Program-made: the position numbers and the translations under genes
Shown: positions 48,781-61,093 of the stretch, in pieces
How positions within the stretch are numbered: the stretch's first letter is position 1
Layout of the letters: each line of letters begins with the position of its first letter
NCBI RefSeq assembly: GCF_022539315.1
Contig: NC_066323.1
Coordinates: 17,473,719 to 17,537,718, forward strand
Direction: 5' to 3'
Length of the DNA stretch: 64,000 bases
From: Serinus canaria
Taxonomy: Eukaryota; Chordata; Aves; Passeriformes; Fringillidae
Notes under the pieces: model-generated
What the model was told of the DNA's origin: nothing
Seen by the model: only the letters and a program-made list of their open reading frames with translations
The model's database searches: none

Positions 48781-51479
48781 ATTTTCAAAAGAACTAATCA
48801 AGCAGTACAAGGAAAATAAATGCAAATAAAATATTGATTAAGAACTAAAAGGATTCTAATTATATTACTTGCAGAAATAATTTAATTTAACCTGAAAAGA
48901 CAACTGGGAACAGATACTTTTTCTTAGCATTTTTGAATTGCTAATTAAAATTTCCAGAAGGATATTCAAGTTTAGTGCCTGGATTTTAAAGATAAATAAT
49001 GTTTGCTTCATTTCATTATGAATTTATCAAGGTTTATGTAGTGCCAGAATGTAATATTGCATGTGCATTCTATTAAAAACAATCAGATAACGTGGATGCT
49101 GTGTGTAATACACTGTGGGTATAAAGTACTTTTTAATTAAGAAAATTTGGACTTTGGAATGTGATTCTGGTTACATCTATTACATGTTCTCATATAAATT
49201 TAAATCTGCATTGTTTATGGAATTTTTTATAGAGATAACTGGTGTTTTGGTAGGATAAAACTCTGATAATGAAAGAGTATCCTTTGTGCACCCATTCCCA
49301 CTGAGGGGAAACTTTCCTATTTATTGGAAGAGAGATGTTCTTTATTCTCTGCTATAAAGACTTGATCCAAAGCTCAGGGAAGTGAGAATTATTCATCTCT
49401 CCATGATTTTGTATGGAGTTTACCTTTCAGTGTTGTTTCCTACTTCACACCACATTTTTTATTAGATTTTTCATTACTTACATACACTGCCAAATGGAAT
49501 GGGACTGCAATAAGAAAGATGCACAATGTTTCAAAGATTTCTCTGAAAAATGTTTACTGTTAGAAATTCTTCTTTTTACTATTGAATTAAACTTCTTTCA
49601 CCCTCTGTGGATGCAGAGGGGAAGAAAACTGTCAAATTAAAGCAGAAAGGATGCTATTGAGCTTCCTGCCCAAACCCTCCAGAGAAAATAGAAGAATAAA
49701 CCTCCACTGATATCTCCAAACACCAGATTCAAGAGCAGTAGCAGGGAAGGGGAAAAGATGCAGAATTGTCCTGAAAAAAAACAAATGTGTGGCACAGAGG
49801 ACTTGTGTGTCCTTGGCCAGTGCTTCCACTGACTGCTATGATCAGGCAGTCACAGAGCCCCTGACACTCCATTTACATGTGTTTTTAATCTGTTTCCATA
49901 AAAATTTCCATGTGCCATCCACATGGATGCTGCAAGGGTCAGTTGCCCTGTAAATTTTGAAGGAGTTTCAAGCAACTTTTCAACCAACCTGACAAGTAGA
50001 TTTAGGTGTACCCCAAAAAAGGAAATTCAGAGAAATAGAGAGAAACCCTGTCAGAGCCCCCAGTAATTTGCAGCACAGCTTTGTGCATTGTTAGATACAA
50101 AGCAAAGCAATGCTGTGAGCCCTGCAGTCTGTGAAAAGCTCTGCTCTGGGCTCACTTGCACTCTGAGGTAAGCAGACTTCACAGCAGCGCTGCTTTTGCA
50201 GCCCACACACAACACCTCTGTGAGAGCAAGCCTTGGGAACAAAACTCCTCTGCTCTGTGTGAGCACAAAGATGTAAATCTGGTGGGGCAGGATCTGAAGG
50301 CCACCTCCTCAGCTGCCCTTCCTACAGCTCCCTGCCTCCTTGGCTCTTTGAAGGGGCTGTGCTGCAGATCCTCTGTGTTCAGGCAGAAAGCTCTCTCAGC
50401 ATGGAAGGCAATGGAAACCAAGCATGGCAGTGGCAATCCTAACTCTGGGACAAACAAGGGGATAAGAGGAGATGCAGCAATATTCCCAATAATCATTTCA
50501 GCTGCTCACACCTCCCTGAGGAGGGCAGGTCTGTGCATTTGCTCACATGCAGGGGTACCCAAGGGCTGTGGGGGCAGGCAGAGCAGAGCTCCCTGGCTGC
50601 TGCTGTGTGTCCAGGGCACAGGAGGAGCAAGACACTGAAACATGAAGTGTGAGCTAAAGGGAGTGTTTGAACTGCCTTGGGTGCCTTAATGTATGGAGAG
50701 GCACAGCTGACATTTACAAATGCAAGCTATATATCTGCAGTTTTCATTTCTTGCCCCTGTCTGTAAAGCCATCCTTCCCCATCCAGCACAGAGGAAGAAG
50801 ACACAGCACACAGACAGGCCCCTGCCCTGGCCTTTCTTTGGGGGGCCTCAGCTAGCCTAGTCCATTAGCCTTTCCCTGCCTCCTCCATCCAAGATTTAAA
50901 TAGATAAAACCAGGATTCATAATAATATATAAGATATTTCTCATGCTTCATTATGTGGAATATCACTAAGAAAAATTTTATTTCTGCAAGTCATATCCAT
51001 TAATACAAAATGAATCTTGCTGTAAACTCAGCCTAATTCAGGATCTTGCTTTCAATAAAACCAAAGTTAGTTGGGCACTTAAATTTCCTTTGATCTGAAC
51101 AACAGTGGTATAGTTTCCACTGGAACACTATAAGTTACTTGGTCATTTACAACATTTCCCCCCAAATATTTCATTTTCTCCACTGTAGGCACAGGAAAAT
51201 TATGCTCCATCAGGTGTTGTGAGGATGAATAAATCTGAAATGTGAGATGTTTGGATCCTACACCTAACCAGGCTGCATGAGCAGGTCAGACAGATGGTGA
51301 CTGCCATAAATGAAGCCTGTAGTACTTTGAGGAGTGCTCAGGACTAAAGAATAAAATGCCATTCCCTTTTTGCCCTTTGAACCTGGCCAACTGCAGCATA
51401 GAGAACATTCAGAGGGGCTTGAAACATATACTCCTTGCTCAAACAAAAGAACTTTAAATATGATTGCCATATCCCTAGG
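48781..51479. other. Unannotated DNA, AT-rich then GC-richer
   Basis: 48840-49150 is AT-rich with GCTAATTAAAATTT and other homeodomain-like cores and could be conserved non-coding DNA. 50110-50640 is GC-richer with a 160-codon plus frame and a 105-codon minus frame, both unrecognised. A donor-like CTGAG|GTAAGC near 50166 follows a T-rich tract. Confidence 0.45.
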
Positions 51480-51900
51480 GTCACCCTACAGCTAATACAG
51501 TCACACACTTACAATTTTACCTGTCTGAATGTGTTGCAGCATATATTACAGTATACACCACAGTTGAGACAGCCACAATACATAAGGTATAACCACACCA
51601 TTTCAGAAAGCTTCAACCATAGGCAGTAACACCTCACCTCTGCAGAAGGCTTCAGCTGTCTGCCAATAGTTACATCAGATCACTTCCACAGCCTGCAAGC
51701 ATCTGCCATTCCTGTTCTTTGTCCCAGCCTTTTATCCCCTCCTGTTGATGCCCTGCCCCTGTGTGCCCTCTGCTCCCTTTGGTGGTTGGTCAGTGCCCCT
51801 GGGCACTCCATGGCTCATTGCTGTCAGTGCTGCTCACCTGCTCTCACAGCTGTGCCCAGTTGGGGATGAGGCTCAGCCCCACTCCCCATCACCACCAACA
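51480..51900 (-). mobile_element. Possible LTR of a second endogenous retrovirus (diverged)
   Basis: On the minus strand the block begins TGTTGGTGGTGATGGGGA at 51900. It has a GC-rich U3-like part and a TATA-like GGATAAAA at 51730-51737, followed by about 250 bases of transcribed-region-like AT-richer DNA. Phrases such as 'cccagccttttatcccctcc' and 'gggcactccatggctcattg' on the plus strand are familiar to me from bird LTRs. I could not place the 3' end or a target-site duplication. It is a probable solo or truncated LTR. Confidence 0.4.
51730..51737 (-). promoter_or_regulatory. TATA-like box of the putative LTR
   Basis: Minus-strand GGATAAAA lies inside the LTR-like block, about 165 bases from its presumed 5' end. 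Supporting evidence is the LTR assignment only. Confidence 0.3.
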
Positions 51901-52766
51901 ATGTGCCTACATGAGTGGAAAATAAAAGTGATGTAAATATTGGTATATTTTACTCTAAAGAAAGTGTGTTAGGGATCAAAATGTGCCTCCAAAGGACAGC
52001 AAAATAAACCCCCCACAGTTTTTTCAGTCAAAGTGCAAAGTTTGGAACATAAATTACAAAAATATCCCAATGCATTTATCTGTCTGTTCCATTCATTTTG
52101 TAATTTTGAATAAAGTTCATTTCTTATTTATCTCCTGATTCTGTACCTCCATTAAGAGAGGATGATGAATATGTATGTTTGCAATTTCCTTTGAAATCTG
52201 CACAGAAAGCAGGAGTGAACCCTAAATCCAGATAAATCACTGGAAAGACTCAGTGGCTGACAAGTATGTCTTGCCTGAATGTGCCCAGTTGCTTGCACAT
52301 GTATCTGCTCATTCCTGTGCTTGACAAGGAATCACCTTAACAGCACAGAGACAACAGCCTCTAAGCTGTGACCCAGATGTGGGCTTGCCATTGAGGCATT
52401 TAATTACAAGAGCTTCTTCTTAAGGTGAAGAGAGCATGGCTGCTAAAAGAAAAAAGAGGTAAAATTATGTGGACGACATCAGTGGGGGAATATATATCCC
52501 CTATTTCCTGACATTTGTCATAAGGTTTCAGTTCTTTACTGTGTGCTGGATGAATTCCACAAAATCAGATGAATCCTACAGGACAGACCTTTTTGTTAAA
52601 ACCATTTCTCTCCATATCTGCTGTTTGGCTGCTTTCTCTCTAAAAGTATCTTAATGACAGATTTTGTTTTATCAAAGTGGCAAAAGCCAAGCAGATTCCT
52701 GAGGGGAAGCACAGACACTCAGGTGAGGGTTTTACCCAAACCTGCTCTATGTTTCCCCTTTCTCAG
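51901..52766. other. Unannotated DNA
   Basis: I see no recognisable gene. A minor palindrome GGGGAATATATATCCCC lies near 52487-52503. The plus-strand frame that becomes the candidate exon at 52767 is already open from 52654. Confidence 0.5.
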
Positions 52767-53010
52767 CTCAGCCATACTGCTGAGGGGGCTTAAGGAAGAG
52801 AAGAGACACAGCAGCCACCTAGACACAAGCTACCCCACTTTCATTCCCAATTCAGAGCCAAGGAGGCAAGATGTATCCAGCCTTCAAATTCTTTTAACTG
52901 GGACTGGAAGAAGTACAATTGCCAAGTGTGTGCCTAGAAATATCAGCAGCAGGTGTTTCCCATGCTTTGTAGCAAGTCTGGAGAAAATTCTCCTGTTTGC
53001 TGCTGCACAG
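52767..53010 (+). other. Candidate 244-bp exon with strong splice sites, unidentified
   Basis: A pyrimidine tract CTCTATGTTTCCCCTTTCTCAG provides a strong acceptor. It is followed by 81 open codons and the donor GCACAG|GTAAGG. The open frame extends 5' to 52654, so a longer first-exon-like form starting ATG ACA GAT is also possible. The peptide is mixed and basic, with 'FIPNSEPRRQDVSSLQILL'-type sequence, and has no domain I recognise. Confidence 0.25.
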
Positions 53011-53475
53011 GTAAGGTGATAGGCAGGCACCCACGAGCAAGGCATTTGCATGCTGCCACCCTGAACAGAGGATGTCTCTCAGAACAAAGAACCATGCAGG
53101 AATACAAATCTGTATGTTCACTCATTAATTATGTCACCTAGTGAGTGAGCTGAGGAGATTAAATATAGAGAAACTATTAATCACCCTTTCCCTATTAGCA
53201 TGAGGCAATGCTTGCTCTTTTTTGTGTAGCCCTTCAGTGGAGAGGACACTGTGGTGTCATGGGATCCTTGTGAGCTGGAACGATACTGGGTTGAGGGAGT
53301 GGTTGTGGGAGTCCCTGGGAACTTGTGATGGTAAATATTTAGCCTAGCACACTCCTGCAGTGTCTGCAAAATCCTGGAGATGGGATCTGTGTGGAGATGA
53401 CCCTGAATTTAACTAAAATTACATTGGCTGGGAGAGATGAGCAGGGAGGATACAGATGTCACCAGGCCCTCTCAC

Positions 53476-53682
53476 CTGAAGCAATAATTGCTGAGGGCTT
53501 TGGAGACCAGAAAGATGCTGAAGATGCTGGGCTGAAGAGTGCAGTGGATTCAAGGGTGAATCCAATACCAGGGTGTGGTAATAAAGGAAAGTACCAGGGC
53601 ACAATATTGGTGTTGATGGTGCTGGGGCGATACTGGGGAGAAGAGTGGGGAAGAAAGGCAGGCAGTTCCCAGGGAGAGGGGA
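53476..53682 (-). other. Candidate 207-bp phase-0 exon, unidentified
   Basis: On the minus strand the acceptor TTTCACATGCCTGCAG is followed by 69 open codons and the donor CTTCAG|GTGAGA. Both ends are phase 0. The peptide is Leu-, Pro- and Ser-rich, of the low-complexity look typical of GC-rich chance frames, and a plus-strand frame is also open here. Not recognised. Confidence 0.15.
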
Positions 53683-54070
53683 CTGCAGGCATGTGAAACC
53701 TGGTGTAACCCACATGGCTGCTGATCTCTCTCTTACAGCATGGCAGTGATCATGAAATTGTCTCTGGGTCAGACAAAAGTGGGTGAAAAGAGCACAGACC
53801 TTGCACTCCTGTTGATGCTGTCACAGGGCAGACAGGAGGAAGGCTGGACCAAGTTTGCTGCTCCTTGCAAGTGAAGAAGGTTCCAAATTCAGGATGGAAT
53901 GTGGATGATCAGTCTGCAGCCAGAATTTAGCTGAAATATGTTTTCACATTTACTTTAGTGTCCCAGTAGTCCCAGTAACAAGTCCTGAGAAGCACATAGC
54001 CTAAGGTGTTTGTCCTCCAGTGCCTTAGAAGTGGGATTAATATTTACTAGTATCTCTTGGCAGGTCTTTG
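53683..54070. other. Unannotated DNA
   Basis: I see nothing recognisable here. Confidence 0.55.
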
Positions 54071-54131
54071 TAGGTTAGCAGGCAGATTAGTAGGTTATTT
54101 CGTAGATTAGTAGGTAGACATTACTTATTAG
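54071..54131 (+). repeat. 20-21-bp tandem repeat, three units
   Basis: TAGGTTAGCAGGCAGATTAG, TAGGTTATTTCGTAGATTAG and a 21-base TAGGTAGACATT...ATTAG unit follow one another. Each begins TAGGT and ends ATTAG. It is a short degenerate minisatellite. Confidence 0.8.
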
Positions 54132-57100
54132 TAGATAAATATGCTGGTTAATAATAATGCATCATTATGGTTACTTATTGAAAACCAGACTAATATTTTC
54201 TAATTGCTTAATGTAACAGAAACTATGTTAGGCATATTTCTTAAGATGACAGCAAACTCCAAAGCCTGAAGTCACCAAAAAATGCTCATGAATGAGCAGG
54301 TTATCAGAAAAATGTTTGAAAAAATATACAAAGCCTACTCTCAAACAGGTTATTGTTCACAGAAGACTAAGGTTTCTGAATCCAACACACTCTGACTTCT
54401 GTGAATAAATTATTCATAGATCATCCACCCTGTTCTGGCAGGATGGATTTGGTCATAGCTTTGCCATTCCAACTGTTTGTGTTTTCCCTTCTGCTGATGA
54501 GTTTCAACTGGCATTATGGCATGTTCTGAGATTTTCACCTTCATGCAGCAACTTGAGGTCTGATTTCCACCAATGGAATCAGAGGGGTGAGGGGCAGAGG
54601 GATTTCTCAAGCAAGAATTCTGCAGATGAGCAAACTCATGTCTGTCAGTGCCCCTCTGCTCTGCACAACTGTGCTGTACTCCTGCAGCAAGAAAAAACTC
54701 TTCCAAATGCTTCTGTAGTTATTTATTTCTCTTGTGTCTCCCTCAAGCTGGAAGATTCATAGCTAAACACAAAACCTCCTTGTATGTGAGCTAAAGAGGG
54801 TGAAATATGATCTTCAAATGGATGAAGGCCAACCTAGATCCTTTGTTACTGAGACCTGTTTTTCTTCTATATGACATCTAAAAGAATGGCCTTCCTTCTT
54901 TTTTCCTTTAATTTTTTAGGCTTTTGACTGGACTGTTTGCCACCTTACAGTGTGTACAGTTGTTGTTACATTTTGCCATCAAATTTTCTCTACACTCTTA
55001 TCACTCTATTCTATACTCAATAATTGTCAGCAAAATGAGTGAGATAAGAAGAAATGGATTTGAAAAGAAATACAGTATTTATGAAATAAGGGAGTACATC
55101 AGGCAGATCTAATAATGAAAAAAAACTCGCATAAGAATCACTTTCTGAATATTCACACCCTTTTGGAGGAGGGTCATTCACACTGTCACATTTCACACCA
55201 GAGCATTACAATGGAACTGAATTCCCCACTTATGCCTGAATTATGAAACAATGGAATTATATTCTATGAGGATTATTTGCATGCAGCATCTGTGTTACTA
55301 AAATTCTTATTTGCCAAGAGCTTTTAATGTTTTCTAATTAATCTTTTTCTTCAGTGTTTGTAAGACTTGTTACAAGCCAAGCCATTCAAATCACTTCACA
55401 AAGCTTGAGACCAGTGAAGAACCTCAAATTAATTTCATCTTTTATTCTTTCTCCTATGACATTGCTATGATGCCATAATCTAATGATGAGTCCCCCAAAT
55501 ATGAGTCTTGTTTTTTATCCACAGCAACGAAAGATGAGCTCTAGTGCTACCTTATGTACATTGTATTTAGGGTAGCAATAGCCCTGCTGCTCTTGATACA
55601 TAAACCATGTTCAATGTTAAACTCTGAAACTCTGTCTAGAGAAGAAAAGCAAATCAAATATCTGGATAAGAACTTGATTCAAAGATTTTGGAAGACCACA
55701 GAATACCTTTCAGGGATTTCAGATGGTTCAGTACTCAGAGTCCTGTCATAGAAAAGTGGTAGACACTAACTGATGTTTGTATGTGCCACCAATTGAACAG
55801 ATCAGGTCCAGAGAAATCATTAATTAATTTTTTTTACTCTTAAAATCACATTAATCATCCATTGATTTTTGTTCCTTTTGTCTTACACCAAAGCAAATCA
55901 TGCTGAGAAAGCCCATACACATAATTAATATCTTCTACAACACATTAGTGGTTAATATTTTTTAATTCATTGTAATCAGATAATCTTCCCAGTTTCTGTG
56001 TCTCGTTGTCATGGAACATGGAAGCATGAACATCTCCTTTTTGCTGGAAAAATGTATCCTGGCACAAAGAAGGCCAAGCTGGGTGATTTGCTTGGCAGAA
56101 CAGACTAGCATTAAAAGTGAGTGTTAATTGCTGAAATAAAGATTATAGAAGCCTTTTAGAATATTTCAGAACTGCCTACTATCTGAATAATTAATGCAAA
56201 AAGCCAGCTTGCTGCAACAGTATATCTAACTTGCATCTCTGACAGAAAACCACACAAAAAAGACAAAATATTCAAAATATCATCATAACTTAGTGTAATC
56301 TGCAGAAACAGGGATGTTATGTGGTCTTGTGGGCCTTGACTGCAGTATAATTGAAATCTGATTACTCTGAAATAGGACACTGCAGCCTATTTGATAGTAT
56401 TAATTAAATGAAAACCTCTGGTGTAAAGGGGCAATTTTGAGATCTTTCAACACGTCTGAGAAGCTCAATAATCACCACTTCAACACTTTCTGGAGAGTTT
56501 AATTGTGCTGGTGGGACACAGATACACTTTTGATATATTTCTCTCTTCAGAGGGCTCTGAAGTCCAGACTAGCCTGCACATAGACCCAGAGTTTGTGACT
56601 TCTCCATCCTGTCTAGAATATACAAACACAGAGCTCAGAAATCAAGCACTCAGTGCTGGCTCCTATGGAGCTTGTGGGCACTTTGGGAGAACAAATATAA
56701 TATATAATATTTCTTAATATCTAAGTTGTAATTATGAATATTTTCAACACAGTAAAGTGCATATGGGCTCGTGGCAAAAGCATAAAAGAAGCCCATTAGT
56801 TGGATATGATTAAAAACTAAAACCCCAAATGCCCTAAATGGTTGGCTTGGATGGAAGCTCCAATACACAAAGAGTGACTATGCACCACTCCAGCACTGCA
56901 GCCATGCAAAAGACATCTCTGGTAGTAGTTAACAGAAAATATTGATGTATTGATCATGGCCTGGAGAATGGAAAGGTTATTGGCCAGACTGACCAGAAAG
57001 GAGGTAAATGGATAAACCTGCCTTGATACTTCAGCTTGGAATAGGAGTGTTCTTAAAGGGGAGCTTCCAATTCTGTCCACTTCCCATTCTGTGTCAAAGT

Positions 57101-60056
57101 GGATTCCCTCAGATGAGACCAGGATGCTCAGAATGCACCAGTGCACTCCAGCTGCTGATGGGTCTCAGCCCACAGCCCCAGCCTGTAGCCATGCAGAGGC
57201 AAACCCAAGTGTGGTGCTGAGCCTTTAGCACCATTATCACTGGCACAGCCCCAGCAAGGAAAGGCTTTTGAGGCTGCTAGAGCCTGGTGGAGTTCCCTGG
57301 TAGCCCTAAAATATTCCCACTGGGCTGGACCAGGAGCACTGGGCTCAGGCCTCTCCCTGAATTTTACACTGAACAGTCACTTCCACTCCCAGTTACAAAA
57401 TGCCAAACACACACTTGGCTTTCAAAAGCAAAAGTGTGGGAAGCCAGAGCAAAGGAGACATTACCTAATTGACTTATTTAAGTGAGCTGGAACTAACACC
57501 ATTAGGAATGGTTTAGCTCCAGGCACTGGGGACTGAACATTCCAACCACTGCAGGTTTGTGACTGTGGGCAGGACTCTTTTGCTGGGTTGTTTTTTCTTT
57601 TTTTTGGTCTCATCTTTTAGAGTAGCATGTTTCCAAATCTTTTACCACAGTCAGCTGCTTTTTCAATGACTTTGTTGGTCTGATTTTCCAATTGGGCTTC
57701 ACAACTACTTTTAATCAATCAGATTAATTAGAAAAATTAATGAACCTGAATTGCAATAACATTTAACCAAGCTCTGTGAGTACAGTGCTCCCGGTCCTAA
57801 ATGACTGTCTCACACAAAGATCACAGTCCACTGAATATCATTTTATTATCAACTACAGACAGCAGAAGTTTGTTAGCTTTGCTAATCAAGCACACCAAGC
57901 CCATATCAAAATCTCTTTTTAATGAACAAAACAGAAGAGTCTCTTGACTGGACTCAGTCTGTAACTACCACATAGATTGAAGCATTAAACTTCAAAATAT
58001 AGAAATGGGTGCAATTTAAATGTTCCATGCTATCATGCCAGAGACATCCAATTACTCTCTCTTTCAAAATGTTACATTAATATGTATTCATGTTTTAGAA
58101 TATTGGGGAACATGATTCATAGAAATTTGAATTCAAAGGAGAAGATGTGGCATACACAGAGTAGTTGAAATCCTAATATTATATGCACAGGTGTATTTAT
58201 AGATGTGGAGAGGAAGAAATTGGAATCCCCTCTCTGGCACCTTGGAGAGAAAAAACATATCTGCACTCTTGGACATTTTTGATACTTATAAACACCTTTA
58301 GAACAACCATTTGATTGAAATCTTTTGAAGTCTGTCTGGAATAGTCAGAAGCATTGTTACTTTATTTACAGATCACAGAAAAGAATTCAGAGTGGGCATG
58401 GCCAAATCCCAGGGCAGAGCTGCTCCTGGGCTCACATTCCTGCACTCCTGTGCAATAGCTTCATTTGAAGGCCACAGTTTCCATAACAATGGCACTTGGA
58501 GAAGCCTAATTTACACATTGCCACTGTGACACATTGTGTTATTCCTTGGAACACCGGGGTGCATTGCTCATGTCACATTACATTTGTGACACAATTAAAG
58601 TCACCGCCTGAGTCTGACACAGTTTTATATGATTGTCACACAGCAGATTGTGCACTGAATGATCTAAAAAGGGATAAGGAAAAAAAAAAAGATAGTCCCA
58701 AAGCTGGCCTGGGAGTGAAATAGGTGTTAAAGGTTAACTTTGTAACTATGATAGGTACATGTATATTGTCTACATATCAACATATTAAAATAACCAAAAT
58801 AATGTCTGGGCATACAGCTTGTTACAAAGAGGTTTTTTAAGTCTTCCCCATTTTCCTGTGGTACCCTCACAGTGCACTTTCCTTCCAGAAATTAACAAAC
58901 AGCCAAGAGTAGTCCGGCAGAATAAAGAAAGTGAATTACCATTAAATATTAGACAAAACTGCCAATCCCATGCCTGCTGTTCAAGGCATTTGAGTCATAC
59001 TGGCCACACTATGATATTTTCACACACTCAGATTTAAAACCTCTACTGTGCTGTAGTGTGTTTGAGAGGAAAGCTCCCTATGCAGTTAACATTCCCCAAG
59101 GAATTCATGAGAACATCTCTGCAGAAGCACATAATAACCTGTGATTACCCAGAGAAGCAAAGGCCCATATTTTAGGCACCTTCATTATATATGCCTCAAA
59201 ATCTTGGTATGAACATCATCAACACCAGAAAATGATCTATTAAGAAAATTTCTTCTCATTTAGAATGATTTTTCTATGTCATATTCTGAGGTGCAAAAGA
59301 ATTTTACCAAACATTAATGTTAAATTCCCTGAGGCAGTATTATGCCAAGTTGAAATAAAATAAGGATTTTAGGAATAGTGCCTGATTAACAATTACTAAT
59401 ACCTAATTAATTATTATGACAGTGGCAAGGATAGCTTTGATCCAGCCAGAGAGCTGAACAGCTCCTTTGACAAAACCCAGAGACCATTACAGTGCTTTAT
59501 GGAACATGTGATTTAGATGGAGAAGTTGTTATCTGGCATAAAACAAAACTTCTGAAATTTAATCCTTGCTCAGCTGAAACTGTTCAGAATTTGACATTGA
59601 TGTCAGCACAATAGAAATTTTACTTCTAATGCATATATGACAAAGGAGTCTCTTTTTCCTTTGTGTACAAAAGAAACCAAAGCAGAGATTTTACCAGCTT
59701 TTATTTTACGATATATTTCATACCATTTCTATCACACAGTAGTGAACTGAAATAATATACACATTTTCATAGAGGACAAGCTAAAAAAGACACAATCACT
59801 GAGATTTTTTTTTTTTTTTTGCATTATTAGGTCTACTTAGAATATTTTTGTTGCTTCTGTAATACAGAGATTAATACACAAAGACATTAAATTACTGCTT
59901 GGTCTTTATAGTACCAATAGTTCATTTTTGATAGTGAGAAAGTCAAATTTAAGAATGCTGGCTGATGAAAATGCTTAATTGATAATGAGTAATTGATCCC
60001 TTTGGATTGCAACACAAAACATTTAATTTATGCATTTCAAACTGGTGAAGAATAAA
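54132..60056. other. Unannotated AT-rich unique DNA
   Basis: I see no gene or mobile element over about 6 kb. A T run of 16 lies at 59805-59820, and an A run lies at about 58680-58690. The part at 58500-58680 has several TGTGACA/TGTCACA words, including an inverted pair at 58571-58577 and 58585-58591. It also has two CpGs and could be conserved non-coding DNA. Frames of up to about 109 codons (56817-57146, minus) have no recognised motif. Confidence 0.5.
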
Positions 60057-60165
60057 ATTCTTCAAGGTAATATAATAGATTCTTAATATATTTATTCTAT
60101 ATAATTTCTATAAAATTATATTCTATATAAATTCTATAATATAATTCTTCAAGGTTAATATAATG
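60057..60165 (+). repeat. AT-rich 86-bp-period duplication
   Basis: AATTCTTCAAGG plus TTAATATAAT-type sequence occurs at 60057-60077 and again at 60143-60165. Between them are two TTCTATATAA-type units (about 60095-60137). Local slippage duplication. Confidence 0.8.
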
Positions 60166-61017
60166 TTGTTGATAGAAAGTTGAGGATATGAACAGAAGTT
60201 CCATGATACTGCTGCTGAACCAAACTTGAAATGGTATGTTACTTTCCTTTTCTGTGTGAAAACTATATTTTATGGCCATTTGTTTCTGTTGAAATAGATA
60301 CCACAGGGTGCTTTTACTTCTCATATATTTTATGGTATTGGTATTTTTAGGACTGATCAAAAAGAGATCTACCCTAGAAGTTGCATTTATAAAGTGGATT
60401 GAAATGGGAGTAGTGATTTGTGTAAATGCACCTATTTCTGGTGCTCTGCACACCCTGAAGCTGTCCCAGGCACACCCCTGGCTGCTGGCAGAGGTTAGCT
60501 TTGGTTCCCCTCCCCTGAGGCCAGCCTGGCCATCCCTGGGCTCTGCTAAGCCAGGCCAGTTTCATGCTCACAGCACAGGCTCACACAGATGGGCCAGTTG
60601 GAAGCAATAAATCTCTACTCAGGACAAAAGTATTGGAAGGAATTCAAATATTGGAGGCAATAGATCTTCTTGCACTCAAGCTGTACTTGAGCTAATAACT
60701 ATGGACAGAGCTCAGTAGATTGGAGAGGGGGGCTGGGGAAAGGCAATCTGCTTCAGGAAAAAATATGGGAGATCCTTGCATGGATGCAAGAGTGTGTGAG
60801 GCCCCTGCAGCACATTCCCAGCACTGCCTGCTCCAGATGACACTGCACAAAACCACCTGCATCTGCACACTTGATATTCAGCCATCAATAGATTTAAAAT
60901 CAGTGCTCAAATTTAGCTCCACAGGGAAACCATGGGTGATGCAGGAATCTTATGAGAATTACTGAGTTTGGTGAAGTTTAGCCACTGTAGCCAGGTTTGC
61001 CATGCTTCCATTTTTAG
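60166..61017. other. Unannotated DNA
   Basis: AT-rich to about 60430, then GC-richer to 60600 with the phrase 'gctggcagaggttagctttg'. I see no recognisable gene. A minus-strand frame of 118 codons at 60097-60453 lies in AT-rich DNA and lacks motifs. Confidence 0.5.
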
Positions 61018-61093
61018 ATGTAACACTTGCCAAGTAATCCCAAACCATAAAACTGGAGTTGTACAACAGAGATTGAGCAATATGGAAAATCAG
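61018..61093 (+). other. Candidate 76-bp exon with consensus donor, unidentified
   Basis: The acceptor GCCATGCTTCCATTTTTAG is followed by 76 bases, open in one frame for 25 codons plus one base of a split codon. The segment ends in the full consensus donor AATCAG|GTAAGT. The peptide includes CNTCQVIPNHKTGVVQQRLS and looks polar and coding-like. The frame is also open 5' of the acceptor. This has the best splice-site pair that I saw in the window. Not assigned to a gene. Confidence 0.28.

Noticed and set aside
53620..53680. G-quadruplex from three GGGG runs and a distant GGG
   Set aside because: The last loop is about 20 bases, so a stable quadruplex is doubtful.
54071..54131. Similarity of TAGTAGGTT words to a let-7 type microRNA
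   Set aside because: The words come from a simple 20-base tandem repeat. There is no hairpin precursor.
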